Positions 55,862 to 64,000 of a stretch of 64,000 nt of DNA are shown here, one piece after another. Within the stretch, counting starts at the first letter, position 1, and each line of letters starts with the position of its first letter. A model generated the notes under the pieces. It searched no databases, was not told the origin of the DNA, and saw nothing but the letters and a program-made list of their open reading frames with translations. Source of the DNA: Paralithodes platypus (taxonomy: Eukaryota; Arthropoda; Malacostraca; Decapoda; Lithodidae); NCBI GenBank assembly GCA_032716605.1, contig CM064571.1, forward strand, positions 11,042,405-11,106,404, given 5' to 3'. Both the position numbers and the translations under genes were made by a program.

Positions 55862-56095
55862 TCTACCCCAGTGCGACCCCGGTGTAATACTTAGGAAAAA
55901 TAGAGCGATTCATATGACTCTGTTTTATTTTACACCAGTGTGACCCAGGTGAAATACTTAGGAAAAATAGAACACCTCATATGACTCTGTTTTATTCCAA
56001 CACCAGTGCAACCTCAGTGTAATACTTAGAATAGAGTACTTTAATTCAGTTTTATTCTTACACCAGTGTGACCAGGTGTATCGTGTTTTATTCCG
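55862..56095. repeat. ~70-bp tandem repeat
   Basis: About three to four units with ACACCAGTGTGACCCAGGTG and AATACTTAGGAAAAATAGA, degenerating to the right. Confidence 0.8.
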
Positions 56096-56566
56096 ATATA
56101 AATACGATAGCAGTGACAAACCCAGAATACACTGAGGAACCTAAGTAAATCTCCTTCAATTAATAAGAGAGACGAGATAAAGTGTAGAAGAGTAAAAGTG
56201 TAAATTATACTATACACCAGTGTCTTAAGGTGTATATTCATAGTAGAGAAGAGAGAAAAAACAAGTATATTCCTAGTTCCCTCATGGATCCTCGCCCGTG
56301 CTAGGCTCATATATGTATATATCCATTGTACTAGTATACATAAGTATTGTTGTCCTACACATTGAACTATTAATTAAAGTTGTTAATAAGATGTAATCCG
56401 TGTTATATTTTACCCTTTACTCCTTCTGTGCATGTGTTGTATGATTTTAACTTCTCCAGTCGAGTAGAACCTACCAAATACCAATACGAACCCGGTAAAA
56501 ACCCTGGCATAACAGTTACATTAGCTGATTTCCATTCTGTTGGAACTATTGTTTTGTATTGCTTTG

Positions 56567-57199
56567 TTAACCTCTGAAGTGCGCATGGGGGTAATTGGAA
56601 ACGTCCCCCTGTGCTGACGTATTTGAGGTGTTTCCGTCACTAAAATATTCATTGTGCCATTAATAGCATTAATATTTATCCATATGCGCCTATTATGGGT
56701 TGATTATAAAGGTATTAACCTGAAACAACAATAAAACGAGTGAAAACAGCGTTTGGATGGTCAAAATCGGAGATATAGCCCGCGAGTTGTATAATGTATG
56801 GGTGAGGCAATCTGCTTTCCCGCCAATTTCCCCCAAGGCCACTGAGACACAGTCGATCGATACTCTCTCTCTCTCTTGCACTCGCTTGCTATCAGTGATG
56901 ACCACACCCTCCAATCGGATTTCTAATGTTAGCACGAAAATATACCTCAGAATAAGGGAATAACAGGGAAAATAGGTGATAACTGAAGGAGAGGAGGAAA
57001 GTGGGGAAGGAGGGGAGGTAGAGGACTGAGATTTTGCATGGCCCAGGGGCCAAAAAAAAAAAAAATAAAAAAAAAAAAATATAAAATTTTTTTTTTTTTT
57101 CGATGTCAAAAGTTGATTTTTATTTTCTCTGACTCTTAAGAGTCTTCCCGCAGTGCGCCGGGGGAACTCTTAAGAGTCTCCCCGCAGCTCCCGGGTTAA
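56567..57199. mobile_element. Possible TTAA element (633 bp)
   Basis: TTAA at 56567-56570 and 57196-57199 with weakly matching ends (CCTCTGAAGTGCGC and, from the right, CCCGGGAGCTGCGGGG). The right part holds two copies of ACTCTTAAGAGTCT and long A/T runs at 57050-57105. The end match is poor, so boundaries are uncertain. Confidence 0.4.
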
Positions 57200-57240
57200 A
57201 TAAAAGGGTTAGCGGTTTTGAAATTTCACCTTTTACTTCT

Positions 57241-57454
57241 TTAACCCCTTCTCTACCGGCGACGTCTTTTGTATTTTATTTCAGCTACATTTAGGCGGTT
57301 TTATGAAGCTTAGGAAGGATATATGGTAGCTAAAAGGATAAATTGAGATAGTCTGTAGCTTTTAATTGGTAGACGTCCTTCCAAAGCTGAATAAAGTCGT
57401 CTCATGGTAGCCAAAATAAAGTGAAGAAGATGTAGTCGGTAAAGAAGGGGTTAA
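57241..57454. mobile_element. TTAA MITE inside the CR1-like LINE (214 bp)
   Basis: TTAA at 57241-57244 and 57451-57454, ends CCCCTTCTCTACCGGCGAC and, from the right, CCCCTTCTTTACCGACTAC. It sits directly downstream of the LINE stretch ILKLKSNKSPGSDKCLPKLI, which stops at its edge. Confidence 0.85.
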
Positions 57455-59399
57455 TTAATTTTGGCAAACATTTATCCGATCCAGGGGATTTATTGGATTT
57501 TAGTTTTAATATTGCATCGGAGATATCTGCGTTCGTAATTTCAAAATTGCATAAGGCATGGCAGCTGTTAATGTGAACTGGCGGAATATGAGGAACAGAG
57601 TTCATGTCTTCCTCAGTAAACACTGATGCAACAAAAGGTATTGAGAAGGTCGCTCATAGGATCAATTACATCATCATTGTGTTTCCCTTTTTTGTCATCT
57701 AATGGGCCAATTGTCGAGGTAACTACTTGTTTACTTCTGATAACGCTATAAAACTCTTTTGGATTTGACTTGCTTAAATACGCAAAATGTTTTTCATACC
57801 TTGTTTTATTCAATTTAATTAATTGTTTTGCTTTGTGACGAATATTGGTGAAATGTTCCCATTGATTTTGACATTTGGTCCGATAGAATGATTCATGGGC
57901 GAGTTTCTTTGCTGTTAGACAATCTTTGAAATCCTTCTTCCACCATTTAGGTTTATTATTTCGATTTGAACGTCTGTTTTGGACTGGTATGCAAGATTCT
58001 ACAGAGTTAATATATACATGTTTGAGAATATTTCCCAAATGTTCTCTATATCGGTTTGCTGGTTTATGAAATTCCAGTTGCTGGAATTAAGGATGTTTTT
58101 CAGATTGTGAATGTTGGCCTTTCTGAAATATAGTACTTTTTCCTGGCTTTCGTTTTGTTTGACGTTATCAATGTTCATGTTGAAGGTTATTGAGTGGTGA
58201 TCGCTTGAACTAAATTCATCGCCTACCACTACTTGGTTTACTAAATAATCTTTCGTTGTAAGGATGAGATCAAGAATATTGTTGCCACGCGTGGGGTGTT
58301 GACAAGCTGATATAGTGAATGGTGCGCCCCATTTAGTCGTTGGAAAATTAAAATCACCAAGAATTACCGTATGGGCGGGTGCCCAACCCCGAAAGGAGTT
58401 TAAATAGGGGAGCTATCCCAAAACCAAAGGCGGCTTTCCAGGGCCTTTCCTAGCTGATGCGGAGAGGATTGGGTTCTTGTCATATGGTGATGGACTGGTC
58501 ATTCAGAGTGAGAGCTGAGCTTTCTCTTACATACCCATAGCTTACTATTTTATTTATATATTTTCTAGATCTCGAGTAACGGTGTCTCTTCCGTGGATTG
58601 ACCTCCCTACTGCCAACCTAGAGGTTGGCAGACTGGGAGCCAAAGCATCACAATTTTCCTTGGCCCCGCAACTTTCCCTATATAATTGCCGAGCGGCACA
58701 GGGCCTTGGGGTGGGCTTTGGTTTCCCGGACGTTTCCGCACCCTCTTCAGCTCCTTGCCTTGGAGTGGCTTTGGTCACCTTGGCTTTATTAATGGTAAGT
58801 AAGGAGGGTTCTGTGGCCTTGGTCTTGCTCGTAACCTTGGGGATGCTTGGTTAGACAGCCTGGGGGACAGCTACAACAACTGCATTTTGATTATTACTTA
58901 TCTCTACTATTTGGTTGTACAATTCCGAATCGATAGTTGATGGTTGGGCTGGGGACCGATAAATTATTCCGAAGATTACCTTTTCGTGCGATGTATTTTT
59001 AAAATTAATATATGTTGCATCAATATGATTTAATGTCTGAATGGAAGGAACTACAGGATTAAAACTTTCTTTGACGTATAATAAAACAACTACAGCCAGT
59101 ACTCCATTTCTGTATTTTCTACTTCATTCGAACATAGTATAGCCTGTCAATGAATATTCTGCTAAACAATCTCAATTCTCGATGTTGAGCCAGGATTCTG
59201 TTATTCCTATAATATCATGATTTTCAGCATATGCAATTTCTTCCAAGCCTGCGAAAGAGTTTCGGATACTACGTATCCGGGCATTAGCAAAGAATACTTT
59301 GATTGGGTTTTGTTTTCTGTGGGGCTTCTTCGATGATGAGGATGATTTATTTTCACTTAGGGTGACCCTCTTGATTGTCTCCGACCGACTTTGTTTCAT
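57455..59399 (-). pseudogene. CR1-like ORF2: APE endonuclease and connector
   Basis: From 59399: IKVFFANARIRSIRNSFAGL and NHDIIGITESWLN, the start of the APE domain (the TESWL block holds the catalytic Glu). A middle part (58880-59140) with KVIFGIIYRSPAQP follows. After the inserted element it resumes in frame as TVILGDFNFPTTKWG (GDFN block, near 58340-58370), RGNNILDLILTTKDY, and DEFSSSDHHSITFNMN (SDH block, 58200). The connector toward RT (PKWWKKDFKDCL, FAYLSKSNPKEFYSVI, KLKSNKSPGSDKCLPKL) runs to 57455. Frames change near 58020 and 57620. Confidence 0.8.
58372..58878 (+). mobile_element. Short LINE-derived element, copy 2 (507 bp)
   Basis: Starts TGGGCGGGTGCCC like the copy at 2463 and ends in a short AAC tail. 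The flanks ACCGTA (58366-58371) and ACTGCA (58879-58884) look like a target duplication with two changes; removing one copy restores the endonuclease frame. The orientation is opposite to the host LINE. The body matches copy 1 along its length. Confidence 0.85.
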
Positions 59400-60253
59400 G
59401 GACTGCGTCGTTAACTAGCCTGCCGAGACAAGCAGCTCCCACAGGATTTAAGTGGAAGCCCGTCTCTGGCAAACAGATGAGGCTGCCTGAAATATAGATC
59501 CCATAATTTGTGAACCCAATCCTTTTGCGAAGGCAAAGTGACCAGAGACAACTGTTGAGGCTGAAATCCCTGTTGTAGAAGTCATCTTCATCTTCCATTT
59601 TAGGGAGAACACCTGAGAGAATACTATTTTTGCTGCGTGTTTTATACTGCTGGATCAACTTGCGGTATTTTGCCAGCAGTCCTCCGATCTAATTTTAAGC
59701 AGCACATTATTAGCACTTGCATGGATCATAAACAGGGTATTTTCTGTGGCACCAGCAGCAATATCATCTTTAGCCGCCGTCATGTCGTCGATTCTTCCAC
59801 CTTGGATACGGAAACGTTTTCTGTTATTTGGAGCCCTACTACAGAACTCTATCAGTTGGCCACATATTAATGAGTCGCCAACCAGCCTTGTGTCCTCTTC
59901 TCATTGGTCGTGTCATCAGCAAGGATCTGGTACCCATTTATCGTTGTGATTGCAATGAAGGATTTATTCATGATTTGCCTCGCACCATTTCGGATTGGCT
60001 GGAAGTCTGTTTACTGTTAGGCCAGGTGCTCCATTAGTATTTTGGAGTAATGAATCATTGTTGTTCGTGACGCTCTCGGCTGGGGGAGAAGTTTCGTACG
60101 CACTAAGTCACTCGTTGCTCCCGTGGCTTTTGTTCCAGTACCCGATATTATGTTTGTATGGAGATAATGTGATATTATTGTGTCATTTATTACTTGTTCA
60201 ACCATTATTTGAGTTATATGAAACTTTATATAACATATTTTCGGCGCTTTCAC
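59390..60253 (-). pseudogene. CR1-like ORF1 with SGNH/GDSL esterase-type domain
   Basis: On the minus strand the segment at 60253-60017 (KLLPQPRASRTTMIHYSKIL) is a likely linker. FQPIRNGARQIM follows, then LVGDSLICGQLIEFC, a GDSL serine-esterase block (near 59850-59890). FRIQGGRIDDMTAAKDD and HASANNVLL correspond to the next conserved blocks. LIQQYKTRSKNSILSGVLPK then GFHLNPVGAACLGRLVND (59400-59450) match the C-terminal His block. The family usually shows Asp-Gly-x-His-Leu-Asn there; here TGFHLN lacks the Asp. ORF1 esterases of CR1-type LINEs are thought to help bind lipid or RNA. Frames change near 59665 and 60010. Confidence 0.75.
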
Positions 60254-60265
60254 TGTTATTGTAAT

Positions 60266-60780
60266 ATTATTGTGTCACTTTCACTTTTATTACTCTTCTT
60301 GTTATGAATTATTGTCACTCTCACTGTTATTATTGAGTTATTATTACTTGTTATACATTTTGTGTCACTTTCACTGACTAGGTTAGAGGCTAGGCTACGC
60401 AAGCGTACAGTACCGTACGCTATCGTATTTGACACTTGTAATTATTACATTTGGTTGTTTCTTTGACTTAGACATATTGTTATATTGTGTTTAGTGTCAC
60501 TTTCACTTATTACAGATTTCACTTATAAATACTTATTGAATAGTTACTCTAATATATAGTTGTTGTGTCTCTTTCACTTGCACATATTGTTATATTGTTT
60601 TAGTGTCACTTTCACTTATTACAGGTTTCACTTATAAATACTTAGTGAATAGTTACTCTTATATATAGTTGTTGTGTCTCTTTCACTTGCACATACTGTT
60701 ATATTGTTTTTAGTGTAACTTTCACTTGCACATAGTGTTTTATTGTTTTAGTGTCACTTTCACTAGTGTTCTCAGGGTTA
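60266..60780. repeat. ~110-bp tandem repeat with GTGTCACTTTCACTT words
   Basis: TAGTGTCACTTTCACTTATT starts units at 60492 and 60601, with a partial third at 60711 (period ~109-110 bp). Shorter GTCACTTTCACT words extend left to 60270. It lies between the 5' end of the CR1-like LINE and the 3' end of the piggyBac gene. Either could own it, for example as LINE 5' UTR subrepeats. Confidence 0.75.
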
Positions 60781-60787
60781 GTGCCAC

Positions 60788-63654
60788 TTAGAAGTTTACC
60801 AGGATGTGGAAATCATCGTGGCAAGGCGTGATGCACAGTGCTACCTGATATTCCTGGCACTGATACGAGGTTTTGGTGTTTGTCTGGGGTCTTCGGGTGG
60901 TGTTGCTGCAGACATGGCACCGTTTCTGGGTCTTGCGACCAGCAGCTACTGGAAGGCCGACGATTCTGTGCTTCTTGTGTTGTTCGGAAGCGTATGTGCG
61001 GTCCATGGTGCTAGCTCCTGGCATATGTTGAGCTCGTGGGGCATCCTCAGGCACGGCATATTCCCCAATGAGATCCAGAATGAGCTGTTTCTGGAATCTC
61101 CGAAGGTTGGTGTACTTCCTGGGCATTGTGGGGTTCATCAGCTTGTACAGGTTGTACAAGTTGAGCACAGACACATCCATCATGTGCAGGAAGAACTTCT
61201 TATACCACCTGCAGGAGGTCCGCAGGCAGTCGATGAAGCCGACCTGCATGTCTGACTTGTCAACCAGACGCATGTTTATGTTGTAGTCCATCACTGCGTC
61301 TGGCTTCATGATGGGCTCCCTGGTCCTGTGGTTGACTTTGCCAGAGTCAACCAGGTTGCCCTTGTGGATGGTGCTGATCATGTTGACCTTCCTTTGGTTG
61401 TGCTAATGGATTGCCAGCATCGGACCATGTTGCTTGAGGAAGATGTCCTTCTTCTTGGTCTTTTGGGGGAATTCCGGCATGTTCTTCCTCGTCCCCTGTA
61501 CTGTGCCCAAAGTCTGGGTTTGCTGTCTGTTCAGGTACTTGGTGAGGATGGGGGATGTATAATAGTTGTCCGTGTGGAGTATGTGGTTCTTGTTGAAGTA
61601 GCGATCCATCATCGCCTTCACCACTGCTCCACCGAATCTGCAAGAACCTCACCCGCCTTCCCACTGTAGACAATGAAGTCCAGCACATAACCGGTCTTAC
61701 AGTCACAGAGGACGAAGATCTTGATGCCGAATCGATGTCTCTTGGATGGTATGTACTGCCGGAAGTGAAGGTTCCCCCGGAACAGCACAAGAGACTCGTC
61801 AATCACAACCTTTTGAAAAGGCTTCAAGAATGTGGAAAACTTGGCCTTCATCATGTCGTAGAATTCCCTTATCTTCCACAGGCGGTCTGTTTTGTGTACA
61901 TTGGTGTTGGTAACGAAGTGCAGGTTACCAAGTATGGCGAAGTAGCGGTCCCGGAACATAAGTTTGCCAAAAGCAGGTGTGGCAATTATGTCGCCTGTGA
62001 TCCAGTAGTCTGCCAGCCGATGCTTCTTCACATGTGCCATGAGCATGGTCAGTGCTATGAACACATACATTTGGACAATGGTGACAGGCTTCCAGGCCTT
62101 CATGTGGGAACTATGGGTCTTGCCGCTGAGGTGGTCACTGAGGGCCTTCTGCTTATTGGTCTCATCGACAACATATGACATGACATCATTGTCGAAAAAG
62201 GCCTTGAACAGCTCGGCAGGTGTTGAGTTGGGTCCCGCTGGGAAAGATGGATCAATCCCTGCGGCATTTTGGCCGTCATCGAATGTGGCATCTTGTGGCT
62301 GAAAGGTGGCCCCATCCTCCCACGTCCAGACATCAGCATGCCTGGCACGGGGACGGGGACGGGCAGCAGGGGCGTCAGCAGCAGCAGGGGCGGCCTGGCC
62401 ACGGCTGCGGCCACGCCCACGCTGACCAGCAGGGCCCCTGGCATGGCCATGTCCACGTCCACGTCCAAGGGCACGGCCACCCCGAGTACGGGGATGTCCA
62501 CGGCTACGGCGGGGTGCTGGGTCGTCCACCCACTCAGCTTCGTCCACAACAGGGGCGTCTGGCAGGTCATAATTATCATCCCCAGAATCTGCACCGTGGT
62601 CGTCCATATATCTTGATGGGCGGCCATATTCGTGGATGTTTTCAGGTTCATAGGTGGGATCCTGGTCGCCAGTTGGTGGTGATACATCAGGTGGCGACTG
62701 CTGGCGTGGGCGGCTAGTGGGTGGTGAAGGTGAGCTAGTTGGCTCTGAAGTTTTTAGGCGACGACGAGAGCGTTTTAGGGGCAGCTTAGGGCCTGAGGTG
62801 CTGCATTGTGCCCCCTCTGTGGCCGTGAACAAGGCTCTTCTGGAGGTGCGTTGACCACTTGCACCACTTGTTGATGGCTGTGGGTCATGCTGGGACAAGA
62901 CTGCACCACTTGCACCACTTGCACCACTTGTTGATGGCTGTGGGTCATGCGGGTACAATACCGCACCTCTTGCACCACTTGTTGATGGCTGTGGGTCATG
63001 CGGGTACAATACCGCACCACTTGCACCACTTCTTGATGGCTGTGGGGCATGTGGGGACAATTCCGCACCACTTGCACCACTTGTTGAGGGCCGTGGGTCA
63101 TGCAGGGTCAATGACGCACCAGCCGCGGGTGACGAGGGCCCGGGAGACAAAGGAATAGGCCTACCCACGCTCAACTCTTCACTCTCATCCTCACTATCAG
63201 CATCTTCACCTCTTTCCCTTTCGGCCGCCTCCCGTGCCTGCTTCCTTGCACTATCCAGCACAGCTCTCCTATAGAAATAACTGTCTATTTTTGCCGGGGA
63301 AGGAGTCCCCACAGCCAACGCCGGGGTCGCAAGTGTGCGCGCCGGATCACGTTCACGTGATGCGGGTAGGACACTTCCCATTTCACTAACACTTTCATCA
63401 CTTTGATGATGTTCACCGCATCCAACATTGTCATCATTATCATCATCACCATCGTCATCATCAGTGCTATGAAAGTCCTGGAATTCTTCGCCATCTTCCA
63501 CTTCATCAACATCTTCACTAACCACATGCTCTTCTTCAAAATCAATCTCAATCTCACTATGGTCATGATCACTTAACTCTTTTAGCACACGTGCAACACC
63601 ACCAGGACTTAGCAACGTTTTCTTGGTCGTTTTAGCTTTGCCTTTCTTAGGCAT
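60788..63654 (-). pseudogene. piggyBac-type transposase, one frameshift and one nonsense codon
   Basis: The transposase cuts and pastes DNA at TTAA sites. The start at 63654 (MPKKGKAKTTKK) is preferred over 63810 because the chain upstream looks like untranslated sequence. Order: acidic N-terminus (DDDDGDDDNDD), 17-residue repeats with PHDPQPSTSG, an Arg/Gly-rich stretch (GRGRGHGHARGP), then the DDE core from about 62220. PFQKVVIDESLVLFRGNLHF holds the first Asp, HTDNYYTSPIL (61550) the second and VMDYNINMRLVDKSDMQ (61265) the third, so all three are kept. The C-terminal Cys-rich finger (CHVCSN, YQCQEYQVALCITPCHDDFH) is present but one Cys reads Tyr. A one-base frameshift near 61636 and a TAG at about 61401 (after MLAIH) stop it from being made whole. 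Damage is light, so loss is recent. Confidence 0.9.
62855..63115 (-). repeat. 51-bp coding tandem repeat in the transposase N-terminus
   Basis: About 4.5 units of 17 codons (SGAVLYPHDPQPSTSGA) in frame, with small unit differences (one has an added ASG). Being a multiple of three, the repeat kept the frame while expanding. Confidence 0.85.
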
Positions 63655-63819
63655 ACGGGTCGCGGCGGCGGGCGGCGAATCGGACACAGCAATTTTTTTT
63701 TGGGTTAACTCCAGCCATCTTGGGTGCGAGATAAGAACTGATGCTGCCTGGTAGTTTGTGCTTGGTGGCGCTGCGGTCGCCCACGCACACAAAAAAATCC
63801 GCCCGCGCAATTTGAATGC

Positions 63820-63912
63820 TTTGATTTTGATTTTGCCTCATATGAGGCCTCCCGGACTCCTAACTATAATACGTTTTGCCTCATATGAGGCTTCCCGGAT
63901 TCCAAGGGTTGA
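63820..63912 (-). promoter_or_regulatory. Probable 5' end of the piggyBac element with palindromic subrepeats
   Basis: TTTTGCCTCATATGAGGC followed by a TCCCGGA word occurs twice (63831-63860 and 63874-63902). Read on the minus strand the outer end is TTCAACCCTTGGAATCCGGG, like the TTAACCC starts of the MITEs with a changed TTAA. The matching 3' terminal repeat was not found. Confidence 0.5.
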
Positions 63913-64000
63913 AGGTTGAAAGATTCGAATTAGTGTAAGCTTGTATATGCTCACAACTGTACAGTATGTATTGTACCTGTAGACAAGGACTGAGTTCTCG
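63913..64000. other. Unannotated window edge
   Basis: Short single-copy-looking DNA beyond the presumed piggyBac end. Nothing recognised. Confidence 0.3.

Larger units (their letters stand above)
57455..60265 (-). mobile_element. CR1-like LINE, ORF1 plus endonuclease part (3'-truncated)
   Basis: Minus-strand LINE with an esterase-type ORF1 and the endonuclease half of ORF2; the RT is absent beyond the MITE at 57241-57454. A short LINE-derived element (58372-58878) splits the endonuclease. Frameshifts are frequent. The fragment at 42590-43915 could be the complementary RT half of a related copy. Confidence 0.8.

Noticed and set aside
60806..62717. Plus-strand ORFs of 99-165 aa
   Set aside because: They are antisense shadows of the piggyBac transposase, which has clear motifs on the minus strand.

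Overview
This 64 kb window looks like a repeat-packed intergenic or heterochromatic stretch of an invertebrate nuclear genome. I see no intact host gene, rRNA or functional tRNA gene. A decapod crustacean or another arthropod is the best guess. The guess rests on abundant (GT)n/(CT)n runs, a tRNA-derived SINE with an (ATT)n tail, a DIRS-type retrotransposon, esterase-ORF1 LINEs and a Ty3-type element with integrase placed before reverse transcriptase. Species cannot be named from this sequence.

Layout. 0-5 kb: TTAA-flanked MITEs and a broken PIN/FEN-like multicopy gene split by a short LINE-derived element. 5.28-13.84 kb: a Ty3/gypsy-type LTR retrotransposon with 1.8 kb LTRs and a CATG target duplication; its 5' LTR holds a later TTAA MITE. 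14-17.6 kb: a CT-rich minisatellite and a 53-bp satellite. 17.6-22.4 kb: a 28-bp minisatellite split by a 4.0 kb LINE that encodes a 2A-like motif, a zinc finger, an APE endonuclease and RT. 23.2-29.9 kb: an 87-bp minisatellite, a tRNA-SINE inside a TTAA element, a 37-bp array and more MITEs. 31.0-35.4 kb: nested inverted-repeat elements stacked inside each other. 39.6-40.6 kb: two foldback elements. 42-46.5 kb: a decayed CR1-like RT fragment and a MITE cluster. 46.7-55.8 kb: a 9.1 kb DIRS-like tyrosine-recombinase retrotransposon with inverted terminal repeats and an internal complementary region. 57.2-60.3 kb: a CR1-like LINE with an esterase ORF1, interrupted by a MITE and by a second short LINE-derived element. 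60.8-63.9 kb: a piggyBac transposase gene with one frameshift and one nonsense codon.

How the parts relate. At least ten short elements end in TTAA plus CCC-type inverted repeats, as expected if a piggyBac-type transposase moved them; a decayed piggyBac gene lies in the same window. Three short elements (2.5, 35.7 and 58.4 kb) share blocks from both the 5' and the 3' end of the 17.9-21.9 kb LINE and its (AAC)n tail, so they look like internally deleted derivatives moved by a relative of that LINE. Nesting gives a relative order of insertions: LTR element then MITE; CR1-like LINE then short derivative and MITE; minisatellite then LINE; gene remnant then short derivative.

All coding regions found are broken by frameshifts, stops, deletions or lost catalytic residues. 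Boundaries come from reading inverted and direct repeats by eye and can be off by a few bases.
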